From UBA10364 sp905182675 (GTDB lineage: Bacteria; Bacteroidota; Bacteroidia; Flavobacteriales; Schleiferiaceae): a stretch of 42,966 nt of DNA. The notes beneath the pieces are model-generated. The model had not been told where the DNA came from. It made no database searches and saw only the letters and a list, made by a program, of their open reading frames with translations. How positions within the stretch are numbered: position 1 is the stretch's first letter; each line of letters starts with the position of its first letter. Positions 18,029 through 26,192 of the stretch are shown piece after piece. The DNA lies in contig CAWVWE010000016.1 of assembly GCA_963933975.1 (NCBI GenBank), forward strand, positions 1 to 42,966, given 5' to 3'. A program made the translations under genes and the position numbers.

Positions 18029-18775
18029 TTAAATAAGGCGATAGAGAATAGGCCTCGAAGGTGCGGCATCGTTATCCAGTGGCGCTACCTGTAAGTTTAA
18101 AAGGTAAGCTCCGTCAGATACGTCAGTTGGGATATGAGCTAATTCGGTAATTGTTCTTTGCAAAGATTCTAACGGGGTGGGCCCCCAAAAAGAGCGGTGA
18201 CAAGCCAATGCTCCGCCGTCTTCCTCTTGATCTACACTCGGTTGATCAATGACGAGATGGTCAATCCCCGAGCTGCGAAGAAACGAGCCAATTTCTGGAG
18301 CTAAAAAAGGCCAGTTCGTATTACTGTATTCACGCGTTAAACTACCCCCGTGTTGTTCAGTTCTGAAAATGACACTCTTTACTTCATCCAACCAATCTTC
18401 ACCAGATGCTTTTTCCCATTGTGTGAGGAAATGCTCAAACGTTACAATACCTTCTTTGGGAGTTACCGTTAATAAGACAGATTTCGTAAACGGATTTTTA
18501 AAATGCGTGTTTATGCTGTGGCGCTCCTTCGTGATATGTCCAGCAGTTTCAGTATGTGTTCCATGAGCATGCGGATTGAATGAAACGTTAAAAAAATTCA
18601 CAGCACCACCCAAGGCAACAGATCCTTTCCAATCTCCCAATACAACGGGTTCAAAAGTAGGGGCGTTGATGTACCAAGCTCTGGCAACGTTGCTAACCGC
18701 CATGCTCAGGTCAGCGTATGGTTTATTCAATTCAATGGTATAAGAATGGTCATTAATAACGATTTGTGCTTTCAT
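18029..18775 (-). CDS. Cyclase-family metal hydrolase (kynurenine formamidase-like)
   Basis: A 248-residue protein of the putative cyclase family, whose characterised members include bacterial kynurenine formamidase. The metal-binding motif is HAHGTHTETAGH, giving H69, H71, H74, E76 and H80. In many members an Asp stands where E76 is. No tryptophan-catabolism genes are nearby, so the substrate is open. I chose ATG 18775; the frame reaches a TTG at 18781 that adds two residues. It follows hemW by six bases and is the last gene of the kinase-hemW-cyclase run. Confidence 0.8.
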   Translation of the reverse strand: MKAQIVINDHSYTIELNKPYADLSMAVSNVARAWYINAPTFEPVVLGDWKGSVALGGAVNFFNVSFNPHAHGTHTETAGHITKERHSINTHFKNPFTKSVLLTVTPKEGIVTFEHFLTQWEKASGEDWLDEVKSVIFRTEQHGGSLTREYSNTNWPFLAPEIGSFLRSSGIDHLVIDQPSVDQEEDGGALACHRSFWGPTPLESLQRTITELAHIPTDVSDGAYLLNLQVAPLDNDAAPSRPILYRLI

Positions 18776-18781
18776 GGTCAA

Positions 18782-19915
18782 TTAGTCTTCAATAAATAAA
18801 TCTGAAATGATACGGTCACTCACGATCCAATCGCTTGCGGAAATTCTAAACCCTCCAGGTATTTCGATAATCTTACCCTGTTCAAGTGCGTTTTTGATGT
18901 TATACGTAAACCGCGCAGTCATATCAGGGTTTAGTCCTAACGGATCAAGATCTCTTGATAAGATAAAACCATCGCTCGTGTGCAGACGAACCATCAGGCG
19001 TTCATTCAGCTTCTCTTGGACGGATAGATTTTCATGATCGCCAGCTTCACCTTTTGCATATCGGATGTTGTTACTTACGTTCCAGGAACGTTGCTCACCA
19101 TTAAACGAATGGGCGCCTGGGCCAATTCCTAGATAGGGCTGATAGGACCAATAGTGCTTGTTATGTATGCTATGACGGCCTGGTTGACTAAAGTTAGAAA
19201 GCTCATAGTGCTCATAATTATGGATTTTTGCCCATTCCCTCAGGTCTGCAAATTGCTGAAGAGCGATATGATCTGAAGGTAGGACCACCTCTCCTGTTCT
19301 CACTTGTTTGTCAAGTACAGTACGCTTCTCGACGGCGAGAATGTAACAGCTTATGTGCGAGGGTGCATAGGAATAAGCCAAATCCAAATTCTCTTTCCAG
19401 GAGGTAATAGATGAGCCTATCATACCATAAATGAGATCTATAGAAAAGTTTGAAAATGCTGATGCATTGATCATTTCTAATGCCGAATGAGCCATAGAAG
19501 AATCATGTGCTCTATTGCAAGCTTTCAACTCGGTTTCATGAAAGCTTTGAATACCCACACTCAATCGGTTTATACCTAAGTCATGCCAAGAATTTAGTTT
19601 ATCTAACGTGATGTCGTCTGGGTTGGCCTCCAGGGTTACCTCCATATCATGAGCATACGAAAACAAGGACTTTATTGCGTTTAACAGTTCCTTTAATTCT
19701 GATGAAGCTAAAATGCTAGGCGTACCTCCGCCAAAATAAACACTTTTTAGCGTCGTGGACTTCCAAGGACTAAGTAGAGCTTTACTTTGGAGTTCCAGAT
19801 GCATTTGAGCAAGGACACCCTCTTTTGTTTTAAGGTTTGTGGAGAAATGGAAATCACAGTAATGGCAAGCTTGCTTGCAAAAAGGGATATGTAGGTAGAG
19901 GCTGTTTTGAATCAT
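18782..19915 (-). CDS. hemW: Radical SAM haem chaperone HemW
   Basis: HemW inserts haem into respiratory proteins and is often mislabelled coproporphyrinogen III oxidase. The 377-residue protein starts immediately with the radical SAM cluster motif C13-x3-C17-x2-C20 (FCKQACHYCDF). The fourth cysteine typical of true HemN (CxC) is absent, which favours HemW. FGGGTPS (61-67) and the C-terminal HNKHYWSYQPYLGIGPGAHS fit the subfamily. The ATG shares one base with the stop of the kinase gene upstream, so the two are coupled. Confidence 0.92.
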   Translation of the reverse strand: MIQNSLYLHIPFCKQACHYCDFHFSTNLKTKEGVLAQMHLELQSKALLSPWKSTTLKSVYFGGGTPSILASSELKELLNAIKSLFSYAHDMEVTLEANPDDITLDKLNSWHDLGINRLSVGIQSFHETELKACNRAHDSSMAHSALEMINASAFSNFSIDLIYGMIGSSITSWKENLDLAYSYAPSHISCYILAVEKRTVLDKQVRTGEVVLPSDHIALQQFADLREWAKIHNYEHYELSNFSQPGRHSIHNKHYWSYQPYLGIGPGAHSFNGEQRSWNVSNNIRYAKGEAGDHENLSVQEKLNERLMVRLHTSDGFILSRDLDPLGLNPDMTARFTYNIKNALEQGKIIEIPGGFRISASDWIVSDRIISDLFIED

Positions 19916-21069
19916 TACAACGCAGCAGGTAAAACGATTTTGAATGTAGTGCCTTTCTCAGAACCGCTTTCAACCAGTGCGATGCTTCCGTTATGGTACT
20001 CTTCGATAATGCGTCGCGCTAAACTGAGACCTAAGCCCCAACCTCGATTTTTTGTAGTAAATCCGGGTTTGAAAATATTTCGTTGAATTTTTAGCGGTAT
20101 GCCCTTACCGGAATCATGGACAATAATGTTAATCGAATCTTCGAGTGGAGAAGCAGTTAGGCGGATTACACCACTACCCTCTACTGCATCCGTAGCGTTT
20201 TTAACTAAGTTTTCTATCACCCAACTCAAAAGTTGTGGGTTATGCTTTGCGAGTAATCCTAAAGAGATGTCTTGCTCGAAACTCACTTTTTTACCCATTC
20301 TTGTACTGAGGTAATCCACGGTATGTTGGAGTGTCCCGCTGAGGTCTGTATCTGTGAGTTCAGGACGAGAACCAATTTTGCTGAACCGCTCGGTAATCGA
20401 ACTTAACCGGTCTACATCACGTTCCATTTCTTTGAATGCGATCTCCGCGGGGTACCGCTCCTTTAAATAAGCGATCCAGCCAAGCAGGGCACTTAGCGGT
20501 GTGCCAATCTGGTGTGCCGTTTCCTTAGCCATACCGGTCCAAACTTTGTTTTGTTCACTTCTACGAGCATTTGAAAATGCCATATAACTGATGAGCATAT
20601 AAATGGAGATCACCCCAAGCAACAACAGTGGATACCACCTTAGTTTGGTCAATAAACTTGATCCTTTGTAATACAAGAAATTGGTTTTTCCATCGATGTA
20701 GGTATTCTCGATCATCTGTCCTGAATTCTTAAATTCCTCAAGCTTTTTAGCGAGGTATTTTTCAGGGTTTATCTCGGAAACATCTAGGTTTCTATGAGCG
20801 ATAATTTGATCATCTTGATCCGTTAGAATAACTGGAATGGTTTTGTTGTCTTGTATAATTTGCGAGTAAAAAGCAAGGTTGCTGTCATCATCTGCAAGGA
20901 AAACGGCTTCAACAGCTTTCGCCCAAAGCTTGATTTTACGCTCTTCCTCTAGGCGTAATTCTTTGAGAAAGGATTCTGTGTAAAATAGGGAGACAATACC
21001 TATGATTACTCCAAAAGTAATCAAGGCGGCTTTCCACCAATTTTTACCTGTATATACGTCCCATTTCAT
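19915..21069 (-). CDS. Membrane sensor histidine kinase, orphan
   Basis: The 384-residue kinase has a membrane helix at 13-31, an extracytoplasmic sensor region of ~110 residues, a second helix at 145-165, then the dimerisation domain with phospho-acceptor H186 (KETAHQIGTPLSAL) and the ATPase domain: N box ENLVKNATDA (286-295), G1 HDSGKGIP (318-325), G2 GWGLGLSLARR (343-353). All catalytic boxes look intact. No response regulator is in the window, so the output is unknown. It is coupled to hemW by a one-base overlap, a hint but not proof that its signal concerns haem or redox state. Confidence 0.9.
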   Translation of the reverse strand: MKWDVYTGKNWWKAALITFGVIIGIVSLFYTESFLKELRLEEERKIKLWAKAVEAVFLADDDSNLAFYSQIIQDNKTIPVILTDQDDQIIAHRNLDVSEINPEKYLAKKLEEFKNSGQMIENTYIDGKTNFLYYKGSSLLTKLRWYPLLLLGVISIYMLISYMAFSNARRSEQNKVWTGMAKETAHQIGTPLSALLGWIAYLKERYPAEIAFKEMERDVDRLSSITERFSKIGSRPELTDTDLSGTLQHTVDYLSTRMGKKVSFEQDISLGLLAKHNPQLLSWVIENLVKNATDAVEGSGVIRLTASPLEDSINIIVHDSGKGIPLKIQRNIFKPGFTTKNRGWGLGLSLARRIIEEYHNGSIALVESGSEKGTTFKIVLPAAL

Positions 21070-21094
21070 TCCACTAATTTAGGGGTTTCTTTGC

Positions 21095-21102
21095 TACCTT
21101 TG
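21095..21102 (+). promoter_or_regulatory. Candidate -7 box, five bases before a start codon
   Basis: TACCTTTG, a perfect TAnnTTTG match, followed by tcgat and the ATG at 21108. A normally placed transcription start would fall on or next to the A of the ATG, predicting a leaderless mRNA. No TTG is seen at the -33 distance. Confidence 0.5.
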
Positions 21103-21107
21103 TCGAT

Positions 21108-21830
21108 ATGTCAAAAGCCCTCGTCATCATACCTACGTACAACGAAATTGAAAACATCAGTAAGATGTTGGATACTGTCATGGGCCTTGAAACCAAGTTT
21201 GACGTGCTTATCGTAGACGACGGTTCTCCAGATGGAACAGCCCAAGTAGTCCGTGAGAAAATGTCAGAATTTGATGGAAGAATTCACCTGGAAGAGCGCA
21301 GAGGTAAACTGGGTTTAGGTACGGCCTATATCCACGGTTTTCACTGGGGATTAGCAAGGAACTACGAGTTCATATTTGAAATGGATTGTGATTTTTCCCA
21401 TGATCCTAATGATCTATCTCGCTTGTTAGAAGCATGTGTAACTGGAGCTGACGTCGCTATTGGCTCAAGATACGCGACAGGAGTGAATGTTGTGAATTGG
21501 CCCATGAGTCGTGTGCTACTTTCCTATTTCGCCAGTGTTTATGTGCGATTTGTAACAGGTATGCCCATCCAAGACGCAACAGCAGGATTCATTTGTTATA
21601 AACGTGCAGTTTTAGAATCGTTTAACTTTTCAAAAATTCAATTCGCCGGATACGCTTTTCAGATAGAAATGAAGTTCAAATCATGGAGAAAGGGCATGAC
21701 TCTTGTAGAAGTTCCTGTGATCTTTACGGATCGGACAGAAGGAGAAAGTAAAATGTCTTCAGGCATTATTAAAGAAGCTGTTTTTGGCGTGGTGAAACTC
21801 AAACTGCTCAGCTTCTTCAACAAAGAATAA
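21108..21830 (+). CDS. Polyprenol-phosphate mannosyltransferase (GT2 family)
   Basis: This GT2 enzyme transfers mannose (or another hexose) from the nucleotide sugar to a polyprenol phosphate at the inner membrane. The 240-residue catalytic domain starts with VIIPTYNEIENI, carries VDDGSPDGT (36-44), the DxD-type motif MDCDFSHDP (92-100), and DATAGFICYKR and FTDRTEGESKMS typical of the Dpm1-like branch. There is no C-terminal membrane domain, so it is the short, soluble-type form. Dihydroorotase follows after 21 bases. Confidence 0.88.
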   Translation: MSKALVIIPTYNEIENISKMLDTVMGLETKFDVLIVDDGSPDGTAQVVREKMSEFDGRIHLEERRGKLGLGTAYIHGFHWGLARNYEFIFEMDCDFSHDPNDLSRLLEACVTGADVAIGSRYATGVNVVNWPMSRVLLSYFASVYVRFVTGMPIQDATAGFICYKRAVLESFNFSKIQFAGYAFQIEMKFKSWRKGMTLVEVPVIFTDRTEGESKMSSGIIKEAVFGVVKLKLLSFFNKE

Positions 21831-21851
21831 CAACACTACTCAAACCCATAC

Positions 21852-23195
21852 ATGCAAAAATCGTACTTAATCAAGAATGCGCGTATCGTAAACGAAGGCG
21901 AAATTTTTGAGAGTGATTTATTAATAGAGCAAGGTCGGATTGCTAAAATCGATCCGACGATAGGTCCTAAAAACGGAAATGTGATCATCATTGACGCGGA
22001 AGGGAAGTACCTATTGCCTGGAATCATCGATGATCAGGTCCATTTTAGGGAGCCCGGTCTAACGCACAAAGGTGATATATATTCGGAAAGTCGTGCAGCA
22101 GTAGCCGGTGGGATAACCTCTTACATAGAGCAACCAAACACCAAGCCTGCAGCAACTACTATTGAGGAATTAGAGAAAAAATATACCAGAGCCTCACAAG
22201 TTTCATTGGCAAACTACAGCTTTAATATGGGCGCTTCTAACGACAATTTGGAAGAGCTTAAAAAGGTAAGTAAACGCAACGTTGCTGGGATTAAGATATT
22301 CATGGGCTCCTCCACAGGAAACATGCTTGTTGACCAGCAAAAAACCCTAGAAGGGATTTTCCAATTAGATCATCAGCTGATCACACATTGTGAGGATGAG
22401 GCCACTATAACGGCGAATTTGGAATTAGCAATAGCGGAGTATGGAGATCACATTCCAATGAGCATGCACCCCAAGATTCGTAGTGAACAGGCGTGTTTCC
22501 TTAGCTCATCAACGGCCATAAGCCTTGCTAAAAAGTACAACAGCAGGTTACATGTGTTTCATATTTCAACGGCCTTAGAGACCTCACTATTCTCGAACAA
22601 AAAGCCGTTATCTGAAAAGAGAATTACCTCGGAAGTTTGTATTCACCATTTATGGTTTGACGACAGTCAATACGATGAAAAAGGAAGTTTGATCAAATGG
22701 AATCCGGCGGTAAAGACAGCAGCTGATCGTGAGGGTTTATGGAAAGCACTGTTGGATGATCGTATTGACGTTATCGCAACGGACCATGCGCCGCACACCA
22801 TAAAAGAGAAATCCGGAAACTATCTTAACGCTCCTTCTGGTGGGCCCATGGTTCAGCATGCGTTGCCTGCGATGATGCAGAAAGTATATGACGGAACCAT
22901 CTCGATCGAAAAGGTTGTGGAGAAAATGTGTCACAATCCTGCCATTCTTTTTAAAATGGAAGAACGTGGATTTCTTCGGGAAGGCTTCCACGCAGATTTA
23001 GTTCTGGTAGAGCCTAACCGGCCTTGGAGTGTGACAAAGGACAATATCTTGTACAAGAGTGGTTGGTCGCCATTTGAAGGGACGCATTTTAAAAGTAAAG
23101 TGACCCATACTTTTGTAGGTGGTCATCTTGCCTTTAAGGAAGGAGATTTTGATGATAGCAAACTGGGTGAGCGCTTGATATTTAATAGGGACTAA
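21852..23195 (+). CDS. pyrC: Dihydroorotase, Bacteroidota type
   Basis: Cyclises carbamoyl aspartate to dihydroorotate in pyrimidine synthesis. The 447-residue amidohydrolase has the metal-site segment DDQVHFREPG (60-69), the lysine of GIKIFMGSSTG (K148), H179 (THCEDE), H237 (VFHIST) and the catalytic D311 (ATDHAPHT). The first His of the usual HxH pair is Gln (Q62); I know this variant from other Bacteroidota dihydroorotases, so it is probably a clade feature and not damage. A hydantoinase-like function is possible but less likely. The next ATG follows the stop with no gap. Confidence 0.85.
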   Translation: MQKSYLIKNARIVNEGEIFESDLLIEQGRIAKIDPTIGPKNGNVIIIDAEGKYLLPGIIDDQVHFREPGLTHKGDIYSESRAAVAGGITSYIEQPNTKPAATTIEELEKKYTRASQVSLANYSFNMGASNDNLEELKKVSKRNVAGIKIFMGSSTGNMLVDQQKTLEGIFQLDHQLITHCEDEATITANLELAIAEYGDHIPMSMHPKIRSEQACFLSSSTAISLAKKYNSRLHVFHISTALETSLFSNKKPLSEKRITSEVCIHHLWFDDSQYDEKGSLIKWNPAVKTAADREGLWKALLDDRIDVIATDHAPHTIKEKSGNYLNAPSGGPMVQHALPAMMQKVYDGTISIEKVVEKMCHNPAILFKMEERGFLREGFHADLVLVEPNRPWSVTKDNILYKSGWSPFEGTHFKSKVTHTFVGGHLAFKEGDFDDSKLGERLIFNRD

Positions 23196-23564
23196 ATGAA
23201 CAAGACACTGGGACTTATTGCGTTGATCGTCATGCTGTTTATTCAGTGCGGTAAAAAGGTGCAAATGGTTCCCGAAGAAGTCCTCTCGTTTGATCGAATG
23301 ATTCCTCTGCTGGTTGATGTACATCTCATTGAAGGAGCTAGAAATGGATCTTTAATACTAGGCGACACGAACGATATTGAGGATTATTATGCAAAGGTTT
23401 ATCAAAAGCATGGAATCACTGAGGGTCAGTTTAAGAAAAGTTTTAAATTTTATAGTTCTTATCCTGAACTGTTCATTCCCATTTATGAAAAAGTCCTAGA
23501 TTCATTGAAGATAGATGGTTCCATTTTGACCAAAAACGGCGTTGAACTTAAGTTTGATAAATGA
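23196..23564 (+). CDS. DUF4296-type lipoprotein
   Basis: A 122-residue protein with a lipoprotein signal: hydrophobic residues 5-17 and a cysteine at 18 (LFIQC). The mature part matches DUF4296, a Bacteroidota family: a PEEVLSFDRMIPLLVDVHLIEG start, a YYAKVYQKHGITEGQFKKSF centre and a YPELFIPIYEKVLDSL end. Function unknown; presumably attached to a membrane facing the periplasm. It begins directly after the dihydroorotase stop and overlaps the next gene by four bases (ATGA), so the three are translated as a unit. Confidence 0.8.
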   Translation: MNKTLGLIALIVMLFIQCGKKVQMVPEEVLSFDRMIPLLVDVHLIEGARNGSLILGDTNDIEDYYAKVYQKHGITEGQFKKSFKFYSSYPELFIPIYEKVLDSLKIDGSILTKNGVELKFDK

Positions 23565-23983
23565 AAACAATCGCAGCTGTTGCATTCTTTTTCTGTAGCT
23601 TCTTGTCCTTACAAGCACAAGAGAAATGTAGCCTATTGATCTCCGCATCTAATGCTTCTACCTATCCTGCGCGACTTGCTTATGAGGTTATTGATGATCG
23701 TGGAAAATCACTAAAAGTGGGGTATGTTGAGCTCAAGTCTTCACAGCAGAAAGTGAGTATCACCCTTGAGCTTACTCCGGTGTTTGGCGTTCAAGTCTAT
23801 GAAGATGCCAACCGAAACAGTAAAATGGATCGAGGCATATTCACACAGCCAAAGGAGAGGTATGCTTTTAGTAATGGCGCCTGGACAACATTGGGGAAAC
23901 CAGACATCAAAGAAATGCTGGTGAAAAAAACGGGTACTTCAACGCACGTTCATTTCCAATTGAAATCAGTCACAGATTTCTAG
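23561..23983 (+). CDS. DUF2141-type secreted protein
   Basis: A 140-residue protein with a signal peptide (1-19, cleavage near LSLQA/Q). The mature part resembles DUF2141: a beta-rich start, then VYEDANRNSKMDRGIFTQPK and AFSNGAW, where the DANRNSKMD stretch looks like a calcium-binding-type loop, and a VHFQLK terminal strand. Function unknown. It overlaps the lipoprotein gene upstream by ATGA. Its stop overlaps by four bases the stop of the convergent hydrolase gene. Confidence 0.72.
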   Translation: MKTIAAVAFFFCSFLSLQAQEKCSLLISASNASTYPARLAYEVIDDRGKSLKVGYVELKSSQQKVSITLELTPVFGVQVYEDANRNSKMDRGIFTQPKERYAFSNGAWTTLGKPDIKEMLVKKTGTSTHVHFQLKSVTDF

Positions 23984-24756
23984 AGTGCTTCAAGAAACCC
24001 CAGTACTTCTGCGGAAAAAGAATCTTTTGCTTCAGCGTGTACCCAATGTCCTGCGCCGGGTATTGTAATAATATCTGCCTGTGGAAAATGTTCGTATATA
24101 GAGTCATGATCCTCTTGCAGGATGTAGCCACTTTTTCCACCACCAATGAATAAGCTTGGTCCGGTATAATAGCCATAATCAAGTGCTACTCCAATTTCAT
24201 CTAAATTCATCTCGAGCGTATTTAGATCAAAACGCCAAGCCAATTCTTCACGCGATTTCCAGTATAAACTCTTCATGAAAAACTGAATAATACCAGGATT
24301 ATCGAGCTGTTCACGGAGTTTTGCTTCAATTACTTTTCTTGATTTATCCTTATCGAAATCAACACTTTTCATGGCGTTGATATATTCTTGGTGATGAACG
24401 GGATAAGCCTTAGGAGCAATGTCGACGACGATCATAGCGTCAATTAAGCTTGGTAAACGCACGGCAAAATTCATCACGGTCTTTCCACCCATACTGTGTC
24501 CTAGGAGAACGACGTTTTTTAGATTGTGACGCTTGATATAATGTTCTAAATCGATCGACATCTCATCATAACTGTGCCCTATGGTATGAGGGGACCTGCC
24601 GTGATTTCGCTGATCAACGGCATGGACTTGCCATCCATGTTGAGTAAATATTTTGGCGTGTGTAGCCCAGTTGTCGCTCATGCCAAAAAGCCCGTGAAGT
24701 ATAATAAGGGGACGCCCTTCGCCATAAATTTTAGAGAACAACTCAATTACTTCCAT
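23980..24756 (-). CDS. Alpha/beta-hydrolase (YbfF-like esterase)
   Basis: A 258-residue alpha/beta-fold hydrolase. Visible are the oxyanion segment LHGLFGMSDNW (20-30), DQRNHGRSPH (48-57) typical of the YbfF group, the nucleophile elbow GHSMGG with S88, and the catalytic H237 in GAGHWVHAE. Substrate unknown; YbfF relatives act on short acyl esters and acyl-CoA. Its ATG lies inside the end of pdxJ (10-base overlap), so it is expressed behind pdxJ. Confidence 0.85.
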   Translation of the reverse strand: MEVIELFSKIYGEGRPLIILHGLFGMSDNWATHAKIFTQHGWQVHAVDQRNHGRSPHTIGHSYDEMSIDLEHYIKRHNLKNVVLLGHSMGGKTVMNFAVRLPSLIDAMIVVDIAPKAYPVHHQEYINAMKSVDFDKDKSRKVIEAKLREQLDNPGIIQFFMKSLYWKSREELAWRFDLNTLEMNLDEIGVALDYGYYTGPSLFIGGGKSGYILQEDHDSIYEHFPQADIITIPGAGHWVHAEAKDSFSAEVLGFLEAL

Positions 24757-25487
24757 GCATTTGGATTTAAACAGTTGAGATATTGTTGAATGGTATTATG
24801 AAGGCCAAGGTATAAGGCATCAGCAATCAGCGCATGACCTATACTTACTTCATCTAGTAATCCATAAAGCTCTTTGCTGAAATAACTGAGGTTAACTAGG
24901 TTTAAATCGTGCCCAGCATTGACCCCTAAACCAATTTTACGTGCATGTGTTGCACTCTCTAAATAGGGACGGACAGCCGCTTCGCGATCTACAGAGTAGC
25001 CCAAGGCATAAGATTCTGTATACAGTTCTATTCGGTCGCTCCCTGCCGTTTTCGCAGCATCAATAAGTTTAAGATCGGTTCCTATGAAAACAGAAGTGCG
25101 GATGCCGGCATCTTTAAAAGTCTTAATCACATCTCTTAACATAGATTGATGTTTTATCGTGTCCCATCCTGCATTAGAGGTTAGAACTCCCGGTGGATCA
25201 GGTACAAGTGTGACCTGTGCGGGCTTGTTATCTAACACTAATGCTATGAATTCTTTATTGGGATAACCTTCAATATTAAATTCAGTAGTTATTCCAGGTG
25301 CCAGCTCAATCACATCACTGTAGCGTATATGGCGCTGATCGGGACGTGGATGAACAGTAATTCCCTGGGCTCCAAAGCGCTCACAATCTTGAGCTACTTT
25401 TAGAACGTTAGGAACATCGCCGCCTCTTGCATTGCGAAGGGTTGCAATTTTATTGATGTTGACGCTAAGTTTTGTGTGATCTTTCAT
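24747..25487 (-). CDS. pdxJ: Pyridoxine 5'-phosphate synthase
   Basis: PdxJ condenses 1-deoxyxylulose 5-phosphate with 3-amino-2-oxopropyl phosphate in the DXP-dependent vitamin B6 route. The 246-residue TIM barrel carries LSVNINKIATLRNARGG (7-23), TVHPRPDQRHI (44-54), ELYTESYA and VNAGHDLNL, the family's catalytic and phosphate-binding blocks. I chose ATG 25487: the frame runs back to 25547 but that would cross the promoter and enter the divergent CBS gene. Five bases separate the start from a TAnnTTTG box. Confidence 0.95.
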   Translation of the reverse strand: MKDHTKLSVNINKIATLRNARGGDVPNVLKVAQDCERFGAQGITVHPRPDQRHIRYSDVIELAPGITTEFNIEGYPNKEFIALVLDNKPAQVTLVPDPPGVLTSNAGWDTIKHQSMLRDVIKTFKDAGIRTSVFIGTDLKLIDAAKTAGSDRIELYTESYALGYSVDREAAVRPYLESATHARKIGLGVNAGHDLNLVNLSYFSKELYGLLDEVSIGHALIADALYLGLHNTIQQYLNCLNPNAWK

Positions 25488-25492
25488 AACTA

Positions 25493-25500
25493 CAAAGCTA
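25493..25500 (-). promoter_or_regulatory. Candidate -7 box of pdxJ, five bases before its ATG
   Basis: On the minus strand TAGCTTTG is followed by tagtt and the pdxJ ATG. It is a perfect TAnnTTTG match, and the spacing predicts a leaderless or nearly leaderless transcript. No clear TTG is present at the -33 position. Confidence 0.5.
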
Positions 25501-25511
25501 AAGAAAAGGGC

Positions 25512-25519
25512 TATGTTTG
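25512..25519 (+). promoter_or_regulatory. Candidate -7 box of the CBS-protein operon
   Basis: TATGTTTG, a perfect match, ends seven bases before the ATG at 25527. It faces away from the pdxJ box 11 bases to its left. The -33 element is not evident. Confidence 0.5.
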
Positions 25520-25526
25520 TTGAAGA

Positions 25527-26192
25527 ATGATGCAAGAATTGGTACACATAGAACCTATTAATGCCCTCACTACAAATTCAATGATTGTAGAGGCCCTTGA
25601 TTGCATGGAGGAACACAAGATAAGTGACCTTCCTGTCGTGGATGAGAGGAACAAATATCTTGGTATGGTTAGTGAAGATGCACTGCTTAATGCTGGCGAC
25701 GATAAAGGTACCGTTCAAACCGCCTTAAACCTCTCGTACTCTCCGTATGTCTTATCTGGGTCCCATCCGTTTGAGGTACTGGCTGTTGCTGCGCAATATA
25801 GATTATCAGTGGTGCCAGTACTTGACCATGAGGGCGGATATGTATCTTCCTATATGTTAAGCGATATCGTAGAATTATTTCGAGATACTCCGACGCTCAA
25901 CCAGCCTGGAGCCATTCTTGTGCTAAACATTGAGGAATCGCAATACTCTATGGTCACCATAAGCACTGTGGTAGAGCAAAACGACGCAAAATTATTAGGT
26001 CTTTGGATGATTTCACCTGACCACTCGGGGGAAGTCAAATTCATATTGAAGCTCAACGTCCAGCACAGCAGTAGGATTGTGTCATCTCTGCAGCGTTATG
26101 GATATACCATTGACACGGTCCATGGAGACTCTAGTTTCGAGCTAGACTATCAGCATAGATACAGTCATTTAATGAACTATTTGAAGTACTAA
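25527..26192 (+). CDS. Two CBS domains plus ACT-like domain (AcuB-like)
   Basis: A 221-residue soluble protein. Residues ~5-60 and ~68-120 are two CBS domains (ALDCMEEHKISDLPVVDE and AVAAQYRLSVVPVLDH are the typical helix-strand units), which usually bind adenine nucleotides. Residues ~128-200 have the beta-alpha-beta pattern of an ACT domain (ILVLNIEESQYSMVTISTVV and the repeat-like FILKLNVQHSSRIVSSL), giving an AcuB-like layout. The role is presumably sensory. Two ATGs are in tandem (25527, 25530). The stop shares its last A with the nadK start codon, so it may influence or sense NAD(P)-related nucleotides, which is inference only. Confidence 0.75.
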   Translation: MMQELVHIEPINALTTNSMIVEALDCMEEHKISDLPVVDERNKYLGMVSEDALLNAGDDKGTVQTALNLSYSPYVLSGSHPFEVLAVAAQYRLSVVPVLDHEGGYVSSYMLSDIVELFRDTPTLNQPGAILVLNIEESQYSMVTISTVVEQNDAKLLGLWMISPDHSGEVKFILKLNVQHSSRIVSSLQRYGYTIDTVHGDSSFELDYQHRYSHLMNYLKY

